64,000 nucleotides of DNA from an uncultured Clostridia bacterium (GCA_944327465.1 CALVHH010000004.1:1-64000); one strand, 5' to 3'; shown: positions 8,317 through 16,670, counted from the stretch's first letter. Translations and numbers: made by a program. The notes: generated by a model from the sequence alone, not told the origin.

Positions 8317-9696
8317 ATGGCAACTAAAAGAAAGTTCAAGCTTCCGCCTGCGGCGATGATAGCAATAAGCGTATTTTCGGTCATAGCGGCGGGTACGGCG
8401 CTGCTGTGTATTCCCGCGGCGTCAAACAGCGGTGAGGTCGATTTCCTTGCCGCCTTTTTCACGGCGACGAGCGCAACGTGCGTCACGGGGCTCTCCGCCG
8501 TCGATACGGCGTCGCACTGGTCGTATTTTGGCCAGGCAATAATACTCGTGCTCATGCAGATCGGCGGTCTGGGGCTCATAACCATACTTTCGGTGTTCTT
8601 TTTATATCTTCAAAAGCACGCCTCGCTCTCCCAGCGCAAGCTGGTTATGCAGTCGGCGGGTTTCGTCTCGCTCGAGGGCATGAAAAAGCTGGTCAAATAC
8701 ATAATAATAGTCACGTTTGCGTGCGAGTTCATCGGCTCGTTTGCGCTCTGCTTTTCGTTCGTGCCCGTCATGGGCTGGGGCAGGGGCATATGGCAGTCGG
8801 TGTTCACGGGCGTTTCGGCGTTCTGCAACTGCGGCTACACGCTCACGGGCTGGTACGGTCAGGATTCGCTCAACGCCTATATATCCGACCCCGTCGTCTG
8901 CCTCACCGTCAGCGCGCTCATCGTCATCGGCGGCATAGGTTTCTTCGTCTGGGGCGACGTCATCAAAAACGGCATACATTTAAAAAGGTATTCCTTCCAT
9001 TCCAAGGTAGTGCTCACCACCACGGCGGCGCTCATACTTGTGGGCTGGGCAATGTTTATGGCGTTCGAGTGGAACAATCCCGCCACCATAGCCGATAAGG
9101 ACGTGGGTACAAAGCTTCTGGCGACGCTGTTCATGTCCATATCCCCCAGAACGGCGGGTTTCAACACGGTGTCTTCAAAATATCTTTCGGGCGCGGGCGG
9201 CATGCTCTCAATAGTGCTCATGTTCATAGGCGGCAGCCCCGGTTCCACCGCGGGCGGCATAAAGACGACTACTCTCGCAGTGCTCGTTATGTCGGCTATA
9301 TCCACCTCCCGCCGCCGCGCCGAAGCGCATATCTTCAACCGCCGCTTCGAAGACGACGCCTATCCCCAGGCGGGCACGGTGTTTTCGATATATATAACGG
9401 CGGTGATACTCAGCTCCATGATAATCTGTGCGCTCGAATGCGACAACCCCGCGGTGGCAAACGTCGCCGACGGCTCGGTGAATATCCACTACGTCGTCTT
9501 CGAAGTCGTCTCGGCTATAGGCACAGTGGGTCTGTCGTGCGGGATAACGGGCGCCGTTGGCGCGGCTTCGCAGCTGATATTGATATTTTTAATGTTTCTC
9601 GGCAGGGTGGGCGGCTTCACGCTCATACTTGTATTCACAAACGAACGCAAACCTGTAACTATATCCAGGGTAGCTGGAAATCTCATCATAGGTTAA
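8317..9696 (+). CDS. ktrB: Ktr/Trk-type potassium transporter, membrane subunit
   Basis: 459 residues. Subunit of a K+ uptake channel of the KtrB/TrkH superfamily, acting in the cytoplasmic membrane with the RCK protein encoded next. Four pore-loop filter segments with the conserved glycine are visible: ATCVTGLS, CNCGYT, RTAGFNT and GTVGLSCG. Alternating hydrophobic helices lie between them (about eight), and there is a typical GGSPGSTAGGIKTTT turn. The length fits KtrB better than the longer TrkH. The upstream in-frame ATG (8188) would add a poorly coding 43-residue extension located before the promoter, so 8317 is preferred. It is followed 12 bp later by ktrA. Confidence 0.9.
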   Translation: MATKRKFKLPPAAMIAISVFSVIAAGTALLCIPAASNSGEVDFLAAFFTATSATCVTGLSAVDTASHWSYFGQAIILVLMQIGGLGLITILSVFFLYLQKHASLSQRKLVMQSAGFVSLEGMKKLVKYIIIVTFACEFIGSFALCFSFVPVMGWGRGIWQSVFTGVSAFCNCGYTLTGWYGQDSLNAYISDPVVCLTVSALIVIGGIGFFVWGDVIKNGIHLKRYSFHSKVVLTTTAALILVGWAMFMAFEWNNPATIADKDVGTKLLATLFMSISPRTAGFNTVSSKYLSGAGGMLSIVLMFIGGSPGSTAGGIKTTTLAVLVMSAISTSRRRAEAHIFNRRFEDDAYPQAGTVFSIYITAVILSSMIICALECDNPAVANVADGSVNIHYVVFEVVSAIGTVGLSCGITGAVGAASQLILIFLMFLGRVGGFTLILVFTNERKPVTISRVAGNLIIG

Positions 9697-9708
9697 AAGG
9701 GTATCTGT

Positions 9709-10362
9709 ATGAAAAAATCTGTACTGATAATAGGCATAGGCAGGCTTGGCGGACATCTCGCCGAAAAGATGCAGGATCTCGGGCACGACGTCATTGCGCT
9801 CGACAGCAAGGAAGAGAGCATAAACAAGATAGCCGGGCACTTCGATGACGCCCGCATTGCCGACTACACCAACGAGGACGTGCTCCGCGCCCTCGACATT
9901 CCCTCATTCGATTTGTGCTTCATAACCGTCGGCGACGATTTTGAAGCTTCGATGATAACTACGCTGCTTTTAAAAAAGCTGGGCGCAAAGTACGTTGCCG
10001 CCCGCGCAAGGGACGATATCCAGTGCGAACTTTTGAAAAAGGTGGGCGCCGACGAAATAATCTATGCCGACGGCGAAGTCGCCGATAAGCTCGCCATCCG
10101 CCACAACGGCAACAACATATTCGACTACGTAGCCCTCGCAGGCGGCTACGCCATATTCGAAGTTCCCATAGTAAAGGAGTGGAAGGGCAAAACGATAGCC
10201 GAACTCGACGTGCGCAAGAAATATAAAATAAACATAATAGCCATAAAGACGGGCACGGCTATTAACGCCTCCATAATGCCCGACTACGCCTTCCGCGGCG
10301 ACGAGCACATATTCGTGCTCGGTCAGTCGCGCGACGTGTTCAAACTGTCCTCCAAGACGTGA
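9709..10362 (+). CDS. ktrA: Ktr/Trk potassium uptake regulatory subunit (RCK)
   Basis: 217 residues. Cytosolic ring protein that gates the KtrB channel in response to bound nucleotides. The N-terminal RCK-N Rossmann domain has GIGRLGGHLAEKM and an acidic strand end (IALDS). The C-terminal TrkA-C domain (about residues 135-217) ends in EHIFVLGQSRDVFKLS. A single RCK unit of about 220 residues is the KtrA type rather than the double TrkA type. It has an AAGGG ribosome site and lies 12 bp after ktrB, forming a two-gene operon. Confidence 0.92.
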   Translation: MKKSVLIIGIGRLGGHLAEKMQDLGHDVIALDSKEESINKIAGHFDDARIADYTNEDVLRALDIPSFDLCFITVGDDFEASMITTLLLKKLGAKYVAARARDDIQCELLKKVGADEIIYADGEVADKLAIRHNGNNIFDYVALAGGYAIFEVPIVKEWKGKTIAELDVRKKYKINIIAIKTGTAINASIMPDYAFRGDEHIFVLGQSRDVFKLSSKT

Positions 10363-10384
10363 TTAATTTTTTGCGCCCATTGGG

Positions 10385-10413
10385 TTGCATTTTCAAAAGA
10401 AATAGTTTATAAT
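10385..10413 (+). promoter_or_regulatory. promoter of T-box leader
   Basis: TTGCAT, 17 nt, TATAAT; the expected transcript start is about 10420, at the base of the T-box Stem I. Confidence 0.75.
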
Positions 10414-10419
10414 AATAAA

Positions 10420-10662
10420 AACTATAAACCTCATGGCAGAAAATCTGTTCAAATGCCGCGCCGGCAGAGAGGGAGGACCGTCGGCTGAAAGTTCTCCCCG
10501 GTGCGCTGAACGGGTATGCGCTGTCTGCAACCATGTTGCACGGTCGGGTCAATACCCCGCGGCACTCTCCCCGTAAGCGAGCAAAGAGGGCAATTTTTTT
10601 GCCGAAGTAAAGTGGAACAGCGGTAACGCGCCTTTACATAGTATGTAAGGGCGCGTTTTTTT
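10420..10662 (+). ncRNA. T-box riboswitch, probably tRNA-Cys responsive
   Basis: T-box leaders sense uncharged tRNA and control transcription of amino-acid genes. Stem I is closed by GGCAG (about 10434) with CTGTC (about 10521) and contains an AGAGAGGGAGG loop. The specifier loop reads GGGTATGCG, with TGC (Cys) at 10517-10519. The conserved T-box segment is AAAGTGGAACAGCGG (about 10609-10623). The terminator ACGCGCCTTTACAT/ATGTAAGGGCGCGT (10626-10656) runs into seven T. The Cys specifier agrees with cysE and cysS downstream, although about 600 bp of repeat DNA lies between. Confidence 0.88.
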
Positions 10663-10671
10663 GCGCGGTCG

Positions 10672-10860
10672 ATTGTCTTTTGTCCGTCGCTGACGCTCCG
10701 GGATTTCTCCACTTCGCTCGTCGCGCCAAACTGCGCTCTAAGCAAGCCGCGTTTACGCGCCTTGCAACTTCACTCCGTTGCCGCTCCTTTTTCGCGCAAA
10801 AGCCACGGTTTTGCGCGAGTGCTAGGGAGAAAACTACGCTTTGGTCGAAATGACAAAAGG
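10672..10860 (+). repeat. dispersed long repeat module R2 (copy 1)
   Basis: About 130 bp at 10728-10858 is nearly identical to 46313-46453 and, inverted, to 34674-34800. It contains hairpins such as GCGCAAAAGCCACGGTTTTGCGC and is bordered by R1 ends (GGGATTTCTCC and TCGAAATGACA). It separates the T-box from cysE. Confidence 0.8.
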
Positions 10861-10909
10861 GGAGAAAAGGCGGACGATAAAAGTGGAAAAACGCAGTCGG
10901 TCGACTCTC

Positions 10910-10965
10910 CCTCCCTGTCATTTCGAGCGCAGTCGAGAAATCTAACCGCATAGCGCGGTCGACCG
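10910..10965 (+). repeat. dispersed repeat R1
   Basis: CCTGTCATTTCGAGCGC, AGTCGAGAAATCTAAC and GCGCGGTCGACC in order: a near-consensus R1 copy directly before the MITE-like element. Confidence 0.8.
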
Positions 10966-10967
10966 AA

Positions 10968-11133
10968 GGAGGGCTCCCTTTAGCAAAGGGAGCTGCCGAG
11001 CGCAGCGAGGCTGAGGGATTTGCCCCCACTGATATGCGGTAGGAGTTTTAAAAATACTGCTTTCAGATAATCCTACATTATCCCTTAAGGGCAAATCCCC
11101 CCTTTGATTCCCCCCTTTGCTAAAGGGGGGCTC
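10968..11133. mobile_element. MITE-like element with terminal inverted repeats
   Basis: About 166 bp. The left end GGAGGGCTCCCTTTAGCAAA matches the reverse complement of the right end (TTTGCTAAAGGGGGGCTC), and inner segments GAGGGATTTGCCC and GGGCAAATCCCCC are also inverted. Each end is itself palindromic (CTCCCTTT-AGC-AAAGGGAG). There is no coding capacity. R1 copies flank both sides. It resembles non-autonomous elements common in Clostridia; no target-site duplication is clear. Confidence 0.7.
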
Positions 11134-11138
11134 GTAGA

Positions 11139-11226
11139 GAGGTCGGTCGACTTTTTCCTCTCTGTCATTTCGACTGAGTGAGCGAAGCGAACGCATGGAG
11201 AAATCTAACTGCATTGCTCGGTCGAG
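11139..11226 (+). repeat. dispersed repeat R1
   Basis: GGTCGGTCGAC, CTGTCATTTCGAC, GGAGAAATCTAAC and GCTCGGTCGAG: an R1 copy between the MITE-like element and cysE. Confidence 0.8.
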
Positions 11227-11278
11227 AGGAAGCAGGGCGCATTTCATTTATCGGTAATCATATCAAACAGGTATTAAC

Positions 11279-11914
11279 ATGTTCTTTAAACGACTACGCA
11301 TGGATATAGCCGCGGCTATGGAAAACGACCCCGCCGCACGCAGCAAATTCGAAGTCTGGCTGACATATTCGGGGGTAAAGGCGCTGTCGCACCACCGCCT
11401 TGCCAACAGGCTGTACAAAATGCGCTTAAAGCTTTTGGCGCGCATAGTCAGCCAGTATTCCCGCCACCGCACCGGCATTGAAATACATCCCGCCGCCGAA
11501 ATCGCGCCCGGGGTATTCATCGACCACGGCATGGGCGTCGTCATCGGCGAGACCGCGCAGGTGGGCGAAGGTTCGGTAATATATCAGGGCGTAACGCTGG
11601 GCGGCACGGGCAAGCAGTCGGGCAAGCGCCACCCCACCGTCGGTCAAAGGTGCGTCATCTCGGCGGGCGCAAAGGTGCTCGGCAACATAACCATAGGCGA
11701 CTGCGCCAAAGTGGGCGCGGGCGCTGTGGTGCTGCGCGACGTTCCCGCCCACGCCACCGTGGTCGGCGTGCCTGCAAGGGTGGTGCGCATAGGCGGCAGC
11801 AAGGAGGGGGTAGACCTCTACCAGGATAAGTCCGACCCCGTCCGCGACGAGCTGTGCGCCCTGCGCGAGCGCATATACGCGATAGAAGAGCAGTTGAAAC
11901 GCGGGGACGACTGA
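11279..11914 (+). CDS. cysE: serine O-acetyltransferase
   Basis: 211 residues. It acetylates L-serine with acetyl-CoA, the first step of cysteine synthesis, in the cytosol. The helical N-terminus is followed from about residue 65 by left-handed beta-helix hexapeptide repeats (IEIHPAAEIAPGVFIDHGMG, VVIGETAQVGEGSVIYQGVT, LGNITIGDCAKVGAGAVV). The family signature TLGGTGKQSGKRHPTVG and active-site histidines (DHGMG, KRHPTVG) are present. The C-terminus is helical and charged. The length is that of the short bacterial type. It is presumably controlled by the tRNA-Cys T-box at 10420 and cotranscribed with cysS. The ribosome site is weak (AGG). Confidence 0.93.
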   Translation: MFFKRLRMDIAAAMENDPAARSKFEVWLTYSGVKALSHHRLANRLYKMRLKLLARIVSQYSRHRTGIEIHPAAEIAPGVFIDHGMGVVIGETAQVGEGSVIYQGVTLGGTGKQSGKRHPTVGQRCVISAGAKVLGNITIGDCAKVGAGAVVLRDVPAHATVVGVPARVVRIGGSKEGVDLYQDKSDPVRDELCALRERIYAIEEQLKRGDD

Positions 11915-11990
11915 CCGCCGTCCCGAACGTTCGGGACGACTGACCGCCGTCCCGAACGTTCGGGCGCACCGCCGCGGTGCGGCGGTGCGC
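11911..11990 (+). repeat. tandem duplication and hairpin between cysE and cysS
   Basis: GACTGACCGCCGTCCCGAAC plus GTTCGGG occurs twice in a row, starting in the last codons of cysE. Then GCGCACCGCCGC-GGT-GCGGCGGTGCGC forms a perfect 12-bp hairpin (11964-11990). No T-run follows, so it is more likely an mRNA stability structure than a terminator. Confidence 0.65.
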
Positions 11991-12028
11991 ACGCGAAAAA
12001 ATAAAAAACCTTAAACGAGGTCTTTAAT

Positions 12029-13423
12029 ATGAGGATTTACAACACTTTAACGAGAACAAAGGAAGAATTTGTCCCGCTGGAGGCGGGCAAGGTAAAGATG
12101 TACGCCTGCGGCATAACCGTATCGGGCGAAGCGCACATAGGGCACGGCTTTCAGGCGCTCATATACGACATAATGCGCAAGTACCTTGAAAAGCTCGGCT
12201 ACAGGGTGATCTACGCCCGCAACTACACCGACGTCGACGACAAGATAATTGCCCGCGCCAACGAGGAGGGCGTGCCTGCCGACATCTATGCGCAGCGCAT
12301 GATAGAGCATATCGACAAAGTCATGCGCGAAATGGACATCGACGACCCCACGCTGTGGCTCAAGGCGACCAAGAATATAGACAACATACAGGATTTCATA
12401 AGCCGCCTCATCGACGGCGGACATGCCTACGCAGTGCCTTCGGGCGATGTTTATTTCGACGTGTCGTCCTTCCCCGGCTACGGCTGCCTTTCCAACCGCA
12501 CGGTTGAGGACATGCTCGACGGCGTCAGGGTGGAAAATGCCGAAGACAAGCGCAATCCCGCCGACTTCGCGCTGTGGAAGGCGGCAAAGCCGGGCGAAAT
12601 ATGCTGGCAGTCGCCCTGGGGCTACGGCAGACCGGGCTGGCACATAGAGTGCTCTGCCATGAACCGCGCCGCATTCGGCGAGCAGATAGATATTCACGGC
12701 GGCGGCAGGGATCTGATATTCCCCCATCACGAAAACGAGATAGCCCAGACCGAAAGCCTTACGGGCAAGCGCTTCGTAAAGTACTGGACGCACAACGGGC
12801 TCATAAAGGTCAACGGGCAAAAGATGTCCAAATCGCTGGGCAACTCGCTGCTTTTGGAGGACCTTTTAAAGAAGTACACCAACGAAGCCATAAAATTCGC
12901 GCTGCTGCAGACCAACTACCGCAACGACATAAACATAACCGACGACCTCTTCCCCGAAGCCGAAAGGCACCTCACCTCTTTCTATAATATAATAAAACAG
13001 GTCGAAGACAAGTTCGGCAGGGGCGCCGAAGGCAACGCCGAAATCGATAAAAAATTCAATGCCGCCATGGACGACGACTTCAATACCGCGCTGGCGCTTT
13101 CCGAACTGTTTTCGCTCTTCAAGGGCGTGGCGGCAAAGCTCGCCGCGGGCGACGCAAGCTGCGCCGAGGACGTGCATCAGATACGAAAGACCTATTCGCT
13201 CCTCGGACTGTTCAAAAAGGACGCCTACGCCTATCTTGCCGAAGTTGCCCAAAAGTCTCCCGCCGAGGATATCCCCGCCGAGGTCAAGGAACTTGCCGCC
13301 CGCCGCTGGCGCGCAAAAAAGGAAAAGAACTGGGCGCTCGCCGATGAGCTCCGCGCAGGGATAGAGGGCTTGGGCTATGCCGTAAAGGACGCCAAAGAGG
13401 GCTACGCCATAAGTAAAAAGTAA
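12029..13423 (+). CDS. cysS: cysteine--tRNA ligase
   Basis: 464 residues, full length. It charges tRNA-Cys with cysteine in the cytosol. Zn-ligand Cys27 lies in MYACGIT, the HIGH motif is AHIGHG (36-39) and KMSKS is at 265-269 (GQKMSKSLGN). GWHIECSAM and HHENEIAQ carry the remaining zinc and active-site residues. The C-terminal helical anticodon-binding part ends in GYAISKK. It follows cysE by 114 bp, presumably under the same T-box. Ribosome site GAGG. Confidence 0.96.
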   Translation: MRIYNTLTRTKEEFVPLEAGKVKMYACGITVSGEAHIGHGFQALIYDIMRKYLEKLGYRVIYARNYTDVDDKIIARANEEGVPADIYAQRMIEHIDKVMREMDIDDPTLWLKATKNIDNIQDFISRLIDGGHAYAVPSGDVYFDVSSFPGYGCLSNRTVEDMLDGVRVENAEDKRNPADFALWKAAKPGEICWQSPWGYGRPGWHIECSAMNRAAFGEQIDIHGGGRDLIFPHHENEIAQTESLTGKRFVKYWTHNGLIKVNGQKMSKSLGNSLLLEDLLKKYTNEAIKFALLQTNYRNDINITDDLFPEAERHLTSFYNIIKQVEDKFGRGAEGNAEIDKKFNAAMDDDFNTALALSELFSLFKGVAAKLAAGDASCAEDVHQIRKTYSLLGLFKKDAYAYLAEVAQKSPAEDIPAEVKELAARRWRAKKEKNWALADELRAGIEGLGYAVKDAKEGYAISKK

Positions 13424-13436
13424 AGCCCGCCGCCGC

Positions 13437-13520
13437 AGCGCACGGTCGGCTTTCCCGCCCTGTCATTTCGAGCGCAGTCGAGAAATCTAACAGTAAGCTT
13501 CTGTCGAAATGACAATAGGG
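13437..13520 (+). repeat. dispersed repeat R1
   Basis: CACGGTCGGC, CCTGTCATTTCGAGCGC, GTCGAGAAATCTAAC, then a second inverted half TGTCGAAATGACAATAGGG. Confidence 0.75.
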
Positions 13521-13580
13521 GCGCACGGGAGCGCATCGGCAGCAATATAATAAAAATTACAAAATATTCCCCGCGCATGT

Positions 13581-13609
13581 TTGACGAAAGCGTGTGCAGG
13601 TTGTATAAT
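13581..13609 (+). promoter_or_regulatory. promoter of alaS
   Basis: TTGACG, 17 nt, TATAAT. The leader is about 26 nt with AAGGAAAG before the ATG at 13642. Confidence 0.8.
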
Positions 13610-13641
13610 GTTTTGCGTATCAAGACTTAAGGAAAGTATTT

Positions 13642-15444
13642 ATGAAAGAGCTAACAAGCGAAAGTTTACGCAATCTTTACCTCAATTTCTTCAAGGACAG
13701 GGGTCACGCCGTCATACCTTCGGCGTCCCTCATACCCGAAAACGACCCTACGGTGCTCTTCACCACGGCGGGCATGCACCCGCTGGTTCCCTATCTGCTG
13801 GGTGAAAAGCACCCCGCCGGCAACAGACTCACAGACGTGCAGAAGTGCGTGCGCACGGGCGACATCGACGAAGTTGGCGACAGCTCGCACTGCACGTTCT
13901 TCGAAATGTTGGGCAACTGGTCGCTGGGCGACTACTTCAAAGAGCAGATGATACCATGGTCGTTTGAATTTCTCACCTCGCCCGACTGCCTGGGCATTCC
14001 CGTGGAGGACATAGCCATCACATGCTTTGCCGGCGACGAGGACTGCCCCCGCGACGACGAGAGCGCCAACAAGTGGATAGAGTGCGGCATAGACCCCAAA
14101 CACATATTCTTTTTGCCCAAGAGCGGCAACTGGTGGGGGCCCGCGGGCATAACGGGTCCCTGCGGACCCGATACCGAAATGCACATAATCCGCAACCATG
14201 CCGAAGCCGACAAGCTGGGTCCCTACGACTTCGACAAGGCTCCCGCAGGTACCTTCCTTGAAATATGGAACGACGTGTTCATGCAGTACAACAAGACTGC
14301 CGAAGGCAGGTACGAGCCCTTAAAGCAGCGCAATGTCGATACGGGCATGGGTCTTGAGCGCACGCTGTGCATACTCAACAACAAGGAGAGCGTCTACGAA
14401 ACGGACATATTCGAAGGCGCAATTGCAAAGATAGAGGAGCTGACGGGGCTCAAATACGGTCAGAGCGAGGATGTCACCAAGGCGTTCCGCGTCGTTTTGG
14501 ACCACGTCCGCACCGCCACGTTCATGCTGGGCGATGCCAAGGGCATAGTGCCTTCCAACACCGACCAGGGCTACATTTTAAGGCGCATAATCCGCCGCGC
14601 CGTGCGCTTCGGGCGCAATATCGGTCTGCCCCAGGGCGCTTTGAACGAGGTTTCAAAGACAATTGTGGCAAAGTATGCCGCGGTCTACCCCGAACTTACA
14701 GCCAACGCCGCAAGGATAGAAGAGGAGCTCGGAAAGGAGGAGGCAAAGTTTTCGAAGACGCTTGCCCAGGGTCTTAAAGAGTTCGAAAAAGTGGCGGCAG
14801 CCAAGTCCGCCGGCGACAGCATAGACGGCGTCACGGCGTTCCACTTATACGATACCTACGGCTTCCCCGTAGAAATAACGCAGGAGATGGCGCGCGAAAA
14901 GGGGCTCGTCGTCGACGTCGAAGGCTATAACGCCGCCTTTGCCGAACATCAGGCAAAGTCGCGTGCGGGCAGCGAGCAGAAATTTGCCTGCGGCCTTGCA
15001 GACCACAAGGAGGAGACCACCAAGCTGCATACCGCCACTCACCTTCTGCATGCCGCGCTCAAAAAGGTGTGCGGCGACGACGTCAACCAGAAGGGCTCAA
15101 ACATCACCGAAGAGCGCCTGCGCTTCGACTTCAACTTTTCCAGAAAGCTCACCCCCGAAGAGGTCAAGGCGGTCGAAGACCTCGTCAACGGCGAAATAGC
15201 CAAGGACGAGCCCGTAGTCATGAAGGAGATGTCGCTTGACGAGGCAAAGGCAGAAGGCTTTACGGGACTGTTTGAAAGCAAGTACGGCGAAATGGTAAAA
15301 ACCTATACCATAGGCGACTTTTCAAAGGAGATATGCGGCGGCCCCCACGTTGAGCGCACGGGCGTTCTTGGCACTTTCAAAATTGCCAAGCAGGAGAACG
15401 TCTCCGCCGGCGTAAAGAGAATAAAGGCCGTTTTGGTAAGATAA
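13642..15444 (+). CDS. alaS: alanine--tRNA ligase, short form without C-terminal domain
   Basis: 600 residues. It charges tRNA-Ala and removes mischarged Ser/Gly. The class II catalytic core (FTTAGMHPLVPYLLG, motif 2 TFFEMLGNWSLGDYFK, motif 3 GMGLERT) is followed by the tRNA-recognition helices. The editing domain has HTATH (His463, His467) and CGGPH (Cys565, His569), so both zinc and editing motifs are intact. The protein stops at AVLVR, where usual bacterial enzymes (about 870 residues) continue into the linker and C-Ala/DHHA1 domain. The stop is followed directly by non-coding DNA with no C-Ala remnant seen, so this is a natural short form rather than a break. Own promoter. Confidence 0.93.
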   Translation: MKELTSESLRNLYLNFFKDRGHAVIPSASLIPENDPTVLFTTAGMHPLVPYLLGEKHPAGNRLTDVQKCVRTGDIDEVGDSSHCTFFEMLGNWSLGDYFKEQMIPWSFEFLTSPDCLGIPVEDIAITCFAGDEDCPRDDESANKWIECGIDPKHIFFLPKSGNWWGPAGITGPCGPDTEMHIIRNHAEADKLGPYDFDKAPAGTFLEIWNDVFMQYNKTAEGRYEPLKQRNVDTGMGLERTLCILNNKESVYETDIFEGAIAKIEELTGLKYGQSEDVTKAFRVVLDHVRTATFMLGDAKGIVPSNTDQGYILRRIIRRAVRFGRNIGLPQGALNEVSKTIVAKYAAVYPELTANAARIEEELGKEEAKFSKTLAQGLKEFEKVAAAKSAGDSIDGVTAFHLYDTYGFPVEITQEMAREKGLVVDVEGYNAAFAEHQAKSRAGSEQKFACGLADHKEETTKLHTATHLLHAALKKVCGDDVNQKGSNITEERLRFDFNFSRKLTPEEVKAVEDLVNGEIAKDEPVVMKEMSLDEAKAEGFTGLFESKYGEMVKTYTIGDFSKEICGGPHVERTGVLGTFKIAKQENVSAGVKRIKAVLVR

Positions 15445-15463
15445 TCATTTTATAGTAAAGAAC

Positions 15464-15508
15464 GGGCGGGGAATGATTGCCGTATCTATCGGCAATCATT
15501 CCCCGCCC
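15464..15508 (+). terminator. long hairpin after alaS
   Basis: A 19-bp perfect stem (15464-15482 with 15490-15508, loop TATCTAT) 20 bp past the stop. No T-run follows, so it is a probable terminator or mRNA-end structure only. Confidence 0.55.
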
Positions 15509-15559
15509 TACACTATATATTAAACTGTTTTTTCACCACTTCGTCCAAGCAGTGAACCC

Positions 15560-15725
15560 TTATTGTCATTTCGACCGAAGTCGCATACTAATAAACCTTA
15601 GCACTCGCGCAAAACTGTAGTATTTGCGCGAAGAGGAGGGGCAACGTAGCAAAGTTGCAAGGCGTATTTTTACACCTTGCATAGAGCGTAGTTTGCCCCG
15701 ACGAGCGGAGAAATCCCCAAACGAA
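15560..15725 (-). repeat. dispersed repeats R1/R2, diverged copy
   Basis: TTGTCATTTCGACCGAAG, then an R2-like stretch (CTTAGCACTCGCGCAAAACT ... GGCAACGTAGCAAAGTTGC ... GAGCGGAGAAATCC). It is clearly related to 34674-34830 but degenerate. No gene seen in 15509-15783. Confidence 0.7.
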
Positions 15726-15783
15726 GTCAATGCGGCAGGCGGCAAAATGCCGCCTGCCGCAAATTATAAGTACCGGGAGTAAT

Positions 15784-15990
15784 CTATGCAAGCCCTGCAA
15801 GGTAGTCAATGCTCACGCCGAAAAAGTTGGCTATCTTAATCAGGTTGCCTAACGTCGGCTCGCATTGCCCTTTTTCCCATAGACTTATGACAGATTTGCC
15901 CACGCCCAATTGCTTGGCTAAAGCTACCTGTCCTAACCCCTTTTCAATTCTCAGTTCTTTCAGCCTCTCGGCAAATACTTCCATACACAT
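15784..15990 (-). CDS. XRE-family DNA-binding protein
   Basis: 68 residues, essentially one Cro/CI helix-turn-helix: RLKELRIEKGLGQVALAKQL, with recognition helix SVISLWEKGQ and tail GVSIDYLAGL. It is probably a small dimeric repressor. It is divergent from the membrane-protein gene at 16130. The shared 140-bp gap holds palindromes typical of operators, so autoregulation and control of the neighbour are likely. Start at 15990 (GGAAAA 5 nt upstream); the ATG at 15984 is an alternative. Confidence 0.85.
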   Translation of the reverse strand: MCMEVFAERLKELRIEKGLGQVALAKQLGVGKSVISLWEKGQCEPTLGNLIKIANFFGVSIDYLAGLA

Positions 15991-15991
15991 T

Positions 15992-16047
15992 ATTTTTCCA
16001 CAAAAGTGGGAAAAATGCTTGACTTTCCATTATAATGGGAATATAAT
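15992..16047. promoter_or_regulatory. divergent promoter/operator region
   Basis: Plus-strand promoter TTGACT (16019-16024), 17 nt, TATAAT (16042-16047). Its spacer contains the perfect palindrome CCATTATAATGG (16027-16038), which also supplies a TATAAT on the minus strand. A second inverted repeat, ATTTTTCC-AC/GTGGGAAAAAT (15992-16016), lies between it and the XRE start. These are plausible operators for the XRE protein. Confidence 0.7.
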
Positions 16048-16129
16048 TTTTATAGTCATACTGCTCAATTTTGAAAATTAATATTGACAAACTGCATAAG
16101 AGGCAGTAGAATAAAATAAGAGGTGAAAT

Positions 16130-16624
16130 ATGAGATCAGTTATCAGTGATGAAAAATTCGGTCAGATTGTTTATGAGGAGAGTGTGTGGACGGGCAGAAA
16201 GTCAATTTACGTCAACGGTAAGCCGCTCTCAAAGATAACAAAAAACACATATTTTCTCTCCGACGGTGAAATGCGGACCAACTTTGTCGTACAGGGCAAT
16301 TACTTGAAAGGGTCAAAACTGCTTATCGAGGGCAGGGAAATTCAGGTTACCCCGCCCGTCAAGTGGTACGAGGTCGCCCTGTCGGTGTTTATATTCGCCC
16401 TCGTGCTCGTTTGGGGCAACACGCCTTTGGCGCTATATGTCCTGCCTGTAGTCGGCGGCGCAATAGGCGGCTTAATCAGCGGTGCGTTTATGATTTTGAA
16501 CTTGTTTATAATCAAGCAAGTTAAAAATATTGGGCTCAAAATTTTAATTAGTTTGGGCCTGTGCGCGGTTTCTTTTTTAATATGTATGGGCATCGGCTTT
16601 GCCATATTCGGCGCCGCCGCATAA
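16130..16624 (+). CDS. hypothetical membrane protein, XRE-linked
   Basis: 164 residues. Residues 1-80 are soluble and strand-rich. Three hydrophobic segments follow: WYEVALSVFIFALVLVWG, LYVLPVVGGAIGGLISGAFM and ILISLGLCAVSFLICMGIGF. No family recognised. RBS AGAGGTG. It is divergently paired with the XRE regulator. This arrangement of a small regulator and a small membrane protein could be a stress response or a toxin-antitoxin-like pair, but the sequence does not decide. Confidence 0.7.
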   Translation: MRSVISDEKFGQIVYEESVWTGRKSIYVNGKPLSKITKNTYFLSDGEMRTNFVVQGNYLKGSKLLIEGREIQVTPPVKWYEVALSVFIFALVLVWGNTPLALYVLPVVGGAIGGLISGAFMILNLFIIKQVKNIGLKILISLGLCAVSFLICMGIGFAIFGAAA

Positions 16625-16670
16625 TCAAAAAATGCCGCATAAACAACGCCTATTTATAATAGTGTATATA

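Noticed and set aside
10634..11247. Short open frames within the repeats before cysE
   Set aside because: They run through R1, R2 and the MITE-like element on either strand with no ribosome sites; similar fragments appear wherever these repeats occur.
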